From: Nocardia exalbida NBRC 100660
Lineage (GTDB): Bacteria; Actinomycetota; Actinomycetes; Mycobacteriales; Mycobacteriaceae
Assembly: GCF_000308575.1 (NCBI RefSeq)
Contig: NZ_BAFZ01000119.1
Coordinates: 62,001 to 126,000 of the forward strand
Length of the DNA stretch: 64,000 nt
Direction: 5' to 3'
The notes under the pieces are model-generated. The model did no database searches. It was not told the origin of the DNA and was given only the letters and a program-made list of their open reading frames with translations. Below, one piece after another: positions 57,637 to 64,000 of this stretch (position 1 is the stretch's first letter; every line of letters starts with the position of its first letter). The position numbers and the translations under genes were made by a program.

Positions 57637-57817
57637 CGAGCTGGATGAACTGGTACTGGCGGTTGCGGAGGATCTCGGCCTGGACCAGGACGGATACTCG
57701 ACAGTAGTCGGCCGGAAGGTCACCCTCGGCCTGCGGGCCATCTCCTTGGAATCGCCCGAGAACCGCTTCTACCAGCACCTCGTCGACCAGCATCAGGATC
57801 AACCCACCACGGATTGA
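57569..57817 (+). CDS. small acidic hypothetical protein
   Basis: An 82-residue frame with good coding character: DAYDPARIPVECRLAVYATD, DELDELVLAVAEDLGLDQDG. It overlaps the previous ORF. It may be its own gene or the far end of one longer, broken gene that begins at 57361. No function is recognised. Confidence 0.45.
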   Translation: MGDAYDPARIPVECRLAVYATDDELDELVLAVAEDLGLDQDGYSTVVGRKVTLGLRAISLESPENRFYQHLVDQHQDQPTTD

Positions 57818-58001
57818 CTCCGTCGCACTGAAGGCAGCATGCCGCCCTAACTTCTGGCCCGGAGGCGCTTCGAACTCGGCCTATTCCTGGCCGATCAGCT
57901 GGGCAGGAACACCTGCCCGCCACCCAGCCTGCGGCAGCATGGAACGACTTCGCGGGCTTCTGTGTCCCCCCATCCAGGTGGTCGGTCGAGCTGGTAGCCG
58001 G

Positions 58002-58259
58002 TCAGCCCCAGTACTCGCCGCGCTTCTTGCGTTCCTCCACGTCGGCCAGGTATTCGGCTTCTTGGTCGGTGCCGAGCTTGTCTTCGTCGCCAAACCGGTC
58101 ACGCAAGTGGATTCGCTCGTTTTCCGGTACGGCGTCGCGGCGCGCGTTGAATGCCGCGAATCCTGCTTTGATCTTCTCCAGCTCCTCAGCGGAAATATCG
58201 TCGTCGTACGGATATTCACCGGGTGCGTAGAACGTTTTCCCGTTGATTTCTTCCGGCAT
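58002..58259 (-). CDS. small charged hypothetical protein
   Basis: An 85-residue protein with AAGGACAG before its ATG. It begins MPEEINGKTFYAPGEYPYDD and has a helical, charged remainder (DISAEELEKIKAGFAAFNAR, TDQEAEYLADVEERKKRGEY). It has no membrane segment or signal peptide. No family is recognised. The gap of about 180 bases on its 3' side holds nothing obvious. Confidence 0.55.
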   Translation of the reverse strand: MPEEINGKTFYAPGEYPYDDDISAEELEKIKAGFAAFNARRDAVPENERIHLRDRFGDEDKLGTDQEAEYLADVEERKKRGEYWG

Positions 58260-58383
58260 CGTTCTCTGTCCTTTCTACGGCCGCGGCAGTTCGCGCATCT
58301 GGATTATGATGCGCCCTGTCTCGGAGCCGGGTTGTTTTCGATCCAGGCATATGAGGATCTCTTCCCGATGCCGATAAGCGAGG

Positions 58384-58941
58384 TCAGAGCACTGTCTGCT
58401 CGATCAGTCGGCGGGCCGCGCGATCGGTGCGCTCGACCTCGCCGGTGATCATCCGGTCCTGCAAGATCCCGCGCAATCCCGACACGAGCAGGGTCGCAAC
58501 GACTTCGGGGTCGTCAATGGACGGGAGGTCGCGCAGCCCGTCGGCCAGGGCCGACACGAACGCGGAGATCGCCGAGGTTGCGTAGTCGGCGTACGGACTT
58601 CGTGGCGCACAGGCGGCACCGACGACTTGCAGCATTACCCGGACGCTCGTGCGACCCTCACCCGAGGTGTTGGCGGTCCAGAAGTCCCACAGCCGGTCGC
58701 GCAGTTGGGACGCGTCGGCGATGTCGGCGAAAAAGGCCGCAATGTCGGGGCGCTGCGTCGCCAGCGCTTGGACCAGCAGCTCTTCCTTGGTCGTGAAGTA
58801 GTAGATCAGCATGCGCGAGCTGGTGCCGAGTTCGGCGGCCAGTGGGCGCAGCGACAGGTCCGCGAGGCCGTGGTCGGCGATGTAGCGCACCACGGCGGCG
58901 AGCAGTTCGGCGCGTTTGGCGTGGTCTAGGGGGCGGGCCAT
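58384..58941 (-). CDS. TetR-family regulator
   Basis: A 185-residue TetR protein: LLAAVVRYIADHGLADLSLR, PLAAELGTSSRMLIYYFTTK as the HTH. The C-terminal domain is helical. The ATG at 58941 matches the start of the HTH region. It is divergent from the beta-ketoacyl synthase gene, with only 39 bases between the starts and operator-like repeats across the spacer, so it very likely represses that gene and itself. Confidence 0.88.
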   Translation of the reverse strand: MARPLDHAKRAELLAAVVRYIADHGLADLSLRPLAAELGTSSRMLIYYFTTKEELLVQALATQRPDIAAFFADIADASQLRDRLWDFWTANTSGEGRTSVRVMLQVVGAACAPRSPYADYATSAISAFVSALADGLRDLPSIDDPEVVATLLVSGLRGILQDRMITGEVERTDRAARRLIEQTVL

Positions 58942-58948
58942 GGGTTGA

Positions 58949-58997
58949 CTGTAGCGATTGGTACAGGTATTCATGACATCGTGACTGTAACAATCGC
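58949..58997. promoter_or_regulatory. operator-like repeats between TetR and ketosynthase genes
   Basis: CTGTA-N8-TACAG (58949-58966) is a perfect inverted repeat. GCGATTG (58954-58960) also pairs with CAATCGC (58991-58997). A second CTGTA begins at 58985. This arrangement between divergent starts fits a TetR operator pair. Confidence 0.55.
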
Positions 58998-60225
58998 TTC
59001 AGAAACTCGGGATTCGGTGGTGGTCACCGGGTACGCGGCGACCACGTCGCTGGCCGACGACATGGACACGACCTGGTCCGGATTGCTGGCGGGGCACAGC
59101 GGAATCGGCGCGCTCGCGGACGATTTCGTGGCCGAGTACGACCTGCCGGTCCGCATCGGCGGCAAGCTGAAGTCACAGCCCGGCGCCGAGCTCACCCGGG
59201 TCGAACAGCGCAGGCATTCCTACGTCGAGCGGATGGCGCTGGTGCTCGGCCGCCGGGTCTGGCGTTCCGCCGGCGCGCCCGAGGTGGACGGTGACCGATT
59301 GGCGGTGGCCATCGGCACCGGGCTCGGCGGCGGCGACGCGCTGATCTCGGCGGTCGACGCGATGCGCGCGGGCGGTTATCGGAAGGTGTCGCCGATGTCG
59401 GTGCCGATGGTGATGCCGAACGGTCCCGCCGCCACCGTCGGGCTCGAGATCGGAGCGCGGGCAGGTGTTTTCGCTCCGGTGTCGGCCTGCTCCTCGGGTT
59501 CGGAGGCGATCGCGCACGCGTGGCGGCTGATCACCACCGGCGAGGCGGACGTGGTGGTGGCGGGCGGCGTCGAAGGGCATATCGACGCCGTGCCCATCGC
59601 GAGTTTCGCCATGATGCGCGCCATGAGCACTCGCAACGACGACCCGGAACGCGCGTCACGCCCGTTCGACCGGGACCGCGACGGATTCGTCTTCGGCGAG
59701 GCGGGCGCGCTGCTGGTGCTCGAGTCCGAGCGGCACGCTCGCGCGCGCGGGGCCGCCGTGCACGGGCGGGTACTCGGCGCGGGAATCACCTCCGACGCCT
59801 ATCACATCGTCGCGTCCGAGCCGGAGGGCATCGGCGCGGCTCGAGCGATGCGCAAGGCGATCGAGACCGCAGGACTGCGGGCTTCGGATATCCAGCATGT
59901 GAACGCGCACGCCACGTCGACCTCCATCGGCGACGCGTCGGAGGCCAACGCGATCGCGTCCGTCGTGCCCGATGCCTCGATCTACGCGCCGAAGTCCGCG
60001 CTCGGACATTCGATCGGGGCGGTCGGGGCGCTGGAGTCGCTAATCACGCTGCTCACGCTGCGTGACCAGGTCGTTCCACCCACTCTGAACCTCGACAACC
60101 TCGACCCGGCGATCGATCTGGACATCGTCGCGGGCGCGCCGCGCACCCAGCGCATCGATTTCGCGCTGAACAATTCGTTCGGCTTCGGCGGTCACAACGT
60201 CGCGCTGGCGTTCGGCCGGGTCTGA
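58981..60225 (+). CDS. beta-ketoacyl-ACP synthase (KAS I/II type)
   Basis: A 414-residue condensing enzyme. The catalytic Cys is in VSACSSGSEAI, the two His in NAHATST and GHSIGAVGA, and the C-terminal NNSFGFGGHN closes the active site. It resembles KasA/FabF. It is not next to other fatty acid genes but is under an adjacent TetR, so it may make a special acyl chain or serve a small lipid pathway with the thioesterase that follows. The GTG at 58981 is chosen; no strong ribosome site is visible. Confidence 0.9.
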   Translation: MTVTIASETRDSVVVTGYAATTSLADDMDTTWSGLLAGHSGIGALADDFVAEYDLPVRIGGKLKSQPGAELTRVEQRRHSYVERMALVLGRRVWRSAGAPEVDGDRLAVAIGTGLGGGDALISAVDAMRAGGYRKVSPMSVPMVMPNGPAATVGLEIGARAGVFAPVSACSSGSEAIAHAWRLITTGEADVVVAGGVEGHIDAVPIASFAMMRAMSTRNDDPERASRPFDRDRDGFVFGEAGALLVLESERHARARGAAVHGRVLGAGITSDAYHIVASEPEGIGAARAMRKAIETAGLRASDIQHVNAHATSTSIGDASEANAIASVVPDASIYAPKSALGHSIGAVGALESLITLLTLRDQVVPPTLNLDNLDPAIDLDIVAGAPRTQRIDFALNNSFGFGGHNVALAFGRV

Positions 60226-60405
60226 TTCCGCGGTCACCCGCTCGCACCGGCATTCGGCGGGGTCTGACGACGGAGGGCATCACCTCGCGGGCTAACGTCG
60301 TGGGACAACCGACCACTTGGCCCGAGGGACGGACATCGACGTGAGCGAGAGAATCGAGAACACAGCTTGCGGCCGCGCGCGACGTAATCGAGGCGGGACA
60401 CGGTC

Positions 60406-61119
60406 ATGAGTGACGCGTTCTACCTGCCCGACCCTGCTCAACCAGGTCGTTTCCTCTCGACCGAGCTGACCCGCGGCCCTTGGTCGCCGGACGCCCAGCA
60501 CGCCGGTCCGCCCTCGGCGCTGCTCGGTCACGTGATCGAGCGGTGCGAGCCGCGCCCGGGGTTCCAGGTCGGCCGGGTCGCGGTCGAGATTCTCGGCCCG
60601 GTCCCGCTGGCACCGCTGACGGCGGAAGCGCGGGTCGTCCGTCCCGGCCGCAGCGTCGAGCTCATCGAGGCGACGCTGTCGACCGAGCGGGGGCCGGTGA
60701 TGCGCGCGAATGCCTGGCGGTTCAAGCTGTCCGAACCGGAATTGCCGCTGCCGGAACGTTTCCTGCCCACCGGCACACGTCCCGGTCCCGAACACGCCGA
60801 CGTGCCCGCGCCGTTTCCGTCCACGCAGCCGGTGGGCTTCCACACCGCCATCGAATACCGCTTCGTCAGCGGCTCCTTCACCGAGCCCGGCCCTGCGGTC
60901 TGCTGGATCAGGATCAAATATCCGATCGTCGCGGGCACCGAGCCGAGCCCGCTGGAACGCACCCTCGCGGCGGCGGATTCCGGCAACGGCGTCAGCGCGG
61001 TCATGGACTGGTCGAAGTACCTGTTCATCAACACCGACCTGACGGTCACCCTGCACCGCCAACCCGCAGGTGAATGGGTCTGCCTCGACGCCGTCACCTA
61101 CCCCAACCCCATGGCATAG
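60406..61119 (+). CDS. acyl-CoA thioesterase-like (hotdog) protein
   Basis: A 237-residue double-hotdog protein of the TesB-like type. Family segments are TRGPWSPDAQHAGPPSALLG, FQVGRVAVEILGPVPLAPLT and the C-terminal MDWSKYLFINTDLTVTLHRQ with YPNPMA. It should release fatty acids from CoA or ACP. It lies 180 bases after the ketosynthase gene on the same strand, so they may be co-regulated, which is not shown. Confidence 0.85.
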   Translation: MSDAFYLPDPAQPGRFLSTELTRGPWSPDAQHAGPPSALLGHVIERCEPRPGFQVGRVAVEILGPVPLAPLTAEARVVRPGRSVELIEATLSTERGPVMRANAWRFKLSEPELPLPERFLPTGTRPGPEHADVPAPFPSTQPVGFHTAIEYRFVSGSFTEPGPAVCWIRIKYPIVAGTEPSPLERTLAAADSGNGVSAVMDWSKYLFINTDLTVTLHRQPAGEWVCLDAVTYPNPMA

Positions 61120-61236
61120 GTATGGCCGAATCGGCGCTCTACGACGAAAAGGGCCCCTTGGGCCGCAGCACGCAAACCCTCTTCCTCGGCAACCGATAGC
61201 CGAGGCAGACCCACTCGGCGTTCGTCGCGACAACGC

Positions 61237-61644
61237 TCACGGACGGGTCGAGATCTGTTGGACGCCCCAGCCGTTCCCGTCCGGATCGGTGAAGAAGAAG
61301 AATCCGACGTTGTCGAGTGGGTCGGGCATGGGGGTGGGGTTCTCGCCGAGGACTTGGATTTCGGTGACCTCGACGCCTCGGGCGGTGAGCTCCTCGTGGG
61401 CCTTGCGCAGGTCGTTGACCACGAGTTGCAGGCCCTGCTGGGAGCCGGGTGTCATGTCGGGCACCGCGCCCTTGCCGATCACGATCGAACAACCCGAGCC
61501 GGGTGGGGTCAGTTGCACGATGCGGACGTTGTCGTCGATCCTGGTGTCGTGGTCGACGGCGAAGCCGAGTCGCTCCGCGTAGAAGTTCTTGGCTCGGTCG
61601 ATATCCGACACGGGCACGATGACGACCTCGAGTGTCCAGTTCAC
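61237..61644 (-). CDS. VOC-family (glyoxalase/bleomycin resistance) protein
   Basis: A 135-residue protein with the beta-alpha-beta-beta-beta modules of the vicinal oxygen chelate fold: VIVPVSDIDRAKNFYAERLG then FAVDHDTRI, and NPTPMPDPLDNVGFFFFTDP then DGNGWGVQQ. It may bind a metal, but the ligands are uncertain. The substrate is unknown. It is downstream of the TetR gene at 61709 on the same strand. Confidence 0.87.
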   Translation of the reverse strand: MNWTLEVVIVPVSDIDRAKNFYAERLGFAVDHDTRIDDNVRIVQLTPPGSGCSIVIGKGAVPDMTPGSQQGLQLVVNDLRKAHEELTARGVEVTEIQVLGENPTPMPDPLDNVGFFFFTDPDGNGWGVQQISTRP

Positions 61645-61708
61645 GGCGCATCCTTTCGGGGCGGACAGCGGTATTCCTACCAGTGCGGACCGGTTGGCGC
61701 GGGAGAAA

Positions 61709-62353
61709 TCATCGCCGAGCCCAGCGCCAGTTGAACTCGTCCGGCGCGGGCGGGGGGCCGGGAAGTTCGCCGTCCGCGCTCAGCCCGGCCAGGAGCATCG
61801 CTAGCACGCGGCGGCGCAGTTGGACCGTGCGCTGCGGATCGGGCACCGCGACGGCCGCGCAAGACTCCAGGATCAGGCCGAGATCCTGCGGCGTGAGGTC
61901 CGAACGCAGTTCGCCGGTGGCGTGGGCACGGCGCACGAGTTCCTCCGTGACCTTCGCGGAGTGCTGCACATCGGGCAGCATCGATTCGTCGGGGTCGAAA
62001 GTGCCCGCGAGATGCACGGCCAGCGAGTGTACGTCGGCGTCCACCACTCGCTCGAGAAAGCCGACCAGGCCGTGCCAGCCGTCCGGATCTTCCAGCGCCG
62101 CATCTGCTTCCGCGTTGTACCGGCGCAGACCCTCGTGGCAGAGCGTGCGCAGCAGCACCTCCTTGCTCGGATAGCGGCGATACAGCGCACTGATCCCGAC
62201 GCCCGCGCGTTCCGCGACGGCGGAGATCGGGGCCGTGGCGTCGGCGAGGAACACGGCGCGGGCGGCCTCCAGGATCAAGCCGTCGTTGCGGGCGGCCTGC
62301 GCCTTGCGACCGGGTAACCCCTTCTGAGGCGGGGCGTCGGATGTTTTCGGCAT
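61709..62353 (-). CDS. TetR-family regulator of the epoxide hydrolase gene
   Basis: A 214-residue TetR protein: ILEAARAVFLADATAPISAV, AERAGVGISALYRRYPSKEV as the HTH. It is divergent from the epoxide hydrolase gene with a clear palindrome between them. It probably represses that gene until a ligand is bound. The start at 62353 (MPKTSDAPPQKG) is open; the N-terminal tail is basic. Confidence 0.89.
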   Translation of the reverse strand: MPKTSDAPPQKGLPGRKAQAARNDGLILEAARAVFLADATAPISAVAERAGVGISALYRRYPSKEVLLRTLCHEGLRRYNAEADAALEDPDGWHGLVGFLERVVDADVHSLAVHLAGTFDPDESMLPDVQHSAKVTEELVRRAHATGELRSDLTPQDLGLILESCAAVAVPDPQRTVQLRRRVLAMLLAGLSADGELPGPPPAPDEFNWRWARR

Positions 62354-62371
62354 GACATCAGGATAGCACTT

Positions 62372-62424
62372 GAACGGAATGATCCGTTCTGTTACGGTTC
62401 AATCAGAACAGAGCATTCCGTTTC
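62372..62424. promoter_or_regulatory. TetR operator sites upstream of epoxide hydrolase
   Basis: GAACGGA-ATGA-TCCGTTC (62372-62389) is a perfect seven-base inverted repeat. A weaker copy, GAACAGAGCATTCCGTTTC (62406-62424), follows. Two sites in the spacer of divergent genes are typical of TetR regulation. Confidence 0.75.
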
Positions 62425-62438
62425 AAAAGGAGCAGAAC

Positions 62439-63521
62439 ATGACCGCGATCACCCCCTTCCGCATCGACGTCGACCAGGCCGACCTGGACGACCTGCGCGA
62501 TCGCCTCGCGCGCACCCGCTGGGCCGAGCAGATCCCCGGCTCGGGCGATACCTACGGGGTGAGCGTCGAGCGAGTGCGCCACCTGGTCGGCTACTGGCGC
62601 GACGGGTTCGACTGGCGCGGGGTGGAGAACTCGTTGAACGCCTACCCGCAGTTCACCACCGAGATCGACGGCCAGAACATCCATTTCCTGCACGTGCAGT
62701 CCACCCGGGAGGACGCGTTTCCGCTGATCCTCACGCACGGCTGGCCCGGTACCTTCGTCGAGTTCGTCGGCGTCATCGAGCCGCTCACCGCCGCCGGGTT
62801 CGACCTGGTGATCCCCTCCGTGCCCGGGTACGGCTTCTCCGGACCCACCACCGAGGCGGGCTGGAACGACAGCCGGATCGCACGCGCCTGGGCGGAGCTG
62901 ATGCGGCGGCTCGGTTACACCCGCTACGGCGCGGTGGGCAACGACGGCGGTTCGCAGATCTCGCCGGAACTCGGGCGGGTGGCGCCGGACCAGGTGGTCG
63001 GCGTGCACGTGACGCAGGTGTACTCGTTCCCGTCCGGCGATCCGGCGGAGCTGGCCGATCTCGATGAGGGCGAGCAGCGGTCGCTGGCCACCCTGGACTG
63101 GTTCGTGAAGAACAAGATGGGCTTCAACGTGTTGCAATCGCAGCAACCGCAGACGCTGGCGCACGCGATCACGGACTCGCCCGCCGGGCTGGTCGGCTGG
63201 AACGGCCAGTTGCTCGGTCCGGACCTCGACGACGACTTCGTGCTCACCAACATCGCGATCCACTGGCTCACCGGCACCGCGGGTTCGGCGATCCGGCACT
63301 ACTTCGAGAAGGACAAGGCCGAGCACCCGACGGCACCGACCACGGTTCCGCTCGCGCTGTGCGGCTCCACCGGGGACTTCCACGGCATCCGCCGCTTCGC
63401 CGAGCACGACCACAACATCGTGTCTTGGCGCACGCACGACGTGTTCACCCACTACCTGCACCACGTGGCGCCCACGTTGATGGCGGAGGAGATCACGGAG
63501 TTCTTCGCCGAGCTGCGCTGA
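62439..63521 (+). CDS. epoxide hydrolase (EHN type)
   Basis: A 360-residue protein with the epoxide hydrolase N-terminal domain (FRIDVDQADLDDLRDRLART, RWAEQIPG) and an alpha/beta hydrolase core. HGWPGTFVEFVG is the HGxP oxyanion motif, Asp in GNDGGSQIS is the nucleophile, and His in FTHYLHHVAP aligns with the catalytic His. It adds water to an epoxide; the substrate is unknown. The start at 62439 has AAAAGGAGCAG upstream. It is controlled by the divergent TetR. Confidence 0.9.
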   Translation: MTAITPFRIDVDQADLDDLRDRLARTRWAEQIPGSGDTYGVSVERVRHLVGYWRDGFDWRGVENSLNAYPQFTTEIDGQNIHFLHVQSTREDAFPLILTHGWPGTFVEFVGVIEPLTAAGFDLVIPSVPGYGFSGPTTEAGWNDSRIARAWAELMRRLGYTRYGAVGNDGGSQISPELGRVAPDQVVGVHVTQVYSFPSGDPAELADLDEGEQRSLATLDWFVKNKMGFNVLQSQQPQTLAHAITDSPAGLVGWNGQLLGPDLDDDFVLTNIAIHWLTGTAGSAIRHYFEKDKAEHPTAPTTVPLALCGSTGDFHGIRRFAEHDHNIVSWRTHDVFTHYLHHVAPTLMAEEITEFFAELR

Positions 63522-63628
63522 GACTTTCTCTTATGGCATCGAGACTTGTGGCCATGGTTCGTCTCGTTTCCCGCTGATGTACTGGATTCATCAACGGCAC
63601 AGCAGCTTTCGAAACAGGAGAGAAAACC

Positions 63629-64000
63629 ATGAAAATCGCAGTCTTCGGAGCCACCGGGACCGTCGGCCGTCACGTCGTCGAGCAGGCGCTGCGGGAGGGC
63701 CACGAGGTGACGGCCTTCACCCGCAGCGCCGCGAGCGTCACGCAGCGGCACGACCGGCTGCGCGTGGTGGAAGGTGATGTGCTGGACACGAATTCGGTGC
63801 GGCGAGCGGTGCAGGGGCAGGACGCGGTGCTGATCTCGCTGGGCAACGGGCGCAAGGGCGTGGTCCGGGCGGGCGGCACCGCCGCGATCATCGACGCGAT
63901 GAATCGCACGGGCGTCAAGCGGCTGATCTGCCAGACGACGCTCGGCGTCGGCGACAGCCGGGGCAACCTGAACTTCCTGTGGAAGTACGTGATGTTCGGG
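63629..64000 (+). CDS. NAD(P)-binding (atypical SDR) protein, cut by window end
   Basis: The first 124 residues of an NmrA/atypical SDR-like protein. The dinucleotide motif VFGATGTVGRHVVEQAL is at the N-terminus, DVLDTNSVRRAVQGQDAVLI follows and VKRLICQTTLGVGDSRG is typical of NAD(P)H-binding families. AGGAGAG precedes the ATG. The gene continues outside the window. It starts 107 bases after the epoxide hydrolase. Confidence 0.85.
   Translation, partial: MKIAVFGATGTVGRHVVEQALREGHEVTAFTRSAASVTQRHDRLRVVEGDVLDTNSVRRAVQGQDAVLISLGNGRKGVVRAGGTAAIIDAMNRTGVKRLICQTTLGVGDSRGNLNFLWKYVMFG

Noticed and set aside
62924..63521. Epoxide hydrolase possibly lacking its catalytic residues (GNDGG instead of GGDWG, no GGHF motif)
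   Set aside because: On alignment by eye, the Asp is retained in GNDGG and the His aligns with HYLHHVAP at the expected distance from the proline, so the enzyme is probably active.

Overview
The window is a 64 kb piece of a high-G+C actinobacterial chromosome, most likely Nocardia or a close mycolic-acid relative. The gene set and order recall the Mycobacterium tuberculosis Rv0423c-Rv0440 neighbourhood: thiC, xthA, a GNAT protein, def, a DUF3263 protein, a LytR_C protein, sodC, a carboxylate-amine ligase, a Cdc48-like ATPase, pssA, psd and groEL2 are all present. Interspersed are blocks that M. tuberculosis lacks, such as an Mrp antiporter and a homogentisate pathway. No rRNA, tRNA or CRISPR array was seen.

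Layout: 0-3.3 kb holds a partial M19 dipeptidase, a secreted AMIN-like protein and an S9 prolyl oligopeptidase. 3.3-7.9 kb is a visibly AT-richer insert between two perfect 41-bp copies of the end of the peptidase gene. It carries one minus-strand operon: a 27-codon peptide ORF, a perfect 15-bp hairpin, a TPR protein (frameshifted), a small W-x-M-F membrane protein (also frameshifted), an HTTM/SdpB-like membrane protein and an MFS exporter. This is the strongest candidate for an undescribed system, probably a peptide natural product or toxin cassette. 7.9-16.2 kb has a hydrolase, TetR, HAD phosphatase, ArsR/MFS pair, MarR/lipoprotein pair and groEL with two CIRCE operators. 16.4-26.3 kb has nadE, a SUFU-domain protein, a Clp_N/HTH protein with palindromic operators, an ECF41 sigma factor with an NDH-2-like oxidoreductase, pssA-psd and a fabH-like gene.

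26.7-34.5 kb has a redox/signalling trio (response-regulator/TrxR-like fusion, cNMP-domain histidine kinase, UBP zinc finger), a lipoprotein, the double-AAA ATPase and a polytopic membrane protein. 34.6-40.6 kb is an mrp(A+B)CDEFG Na+/H+ antiporter operon, every junction overlapping by 4 nt. 40.7-47.7 kb is the conserved PAP2, carboxylate-amine ligase, sodC, LytR_C, DUF3263, def, GNAT and xthA block. 47.8-50.9 kb is a TetR-hmgA-fah homogentisate degradation set. 51.1-53.4 kb is a small protein and thiC behind a TPP riboswitch, closed by a 14-bp-stem hairpin.

53.7-58.3 kb is an accessory patch of small unknown genes and an XRE/TPR regulator. 58.4-64 kb holds regulator-metabolic pairs: TetR/beta-ketoacyl synthase plus thioesterase, a VOC protein, TetR/epoxide hydrolase with a clear operator, and the start of an NAD(P)-binding protein cut by the window end.
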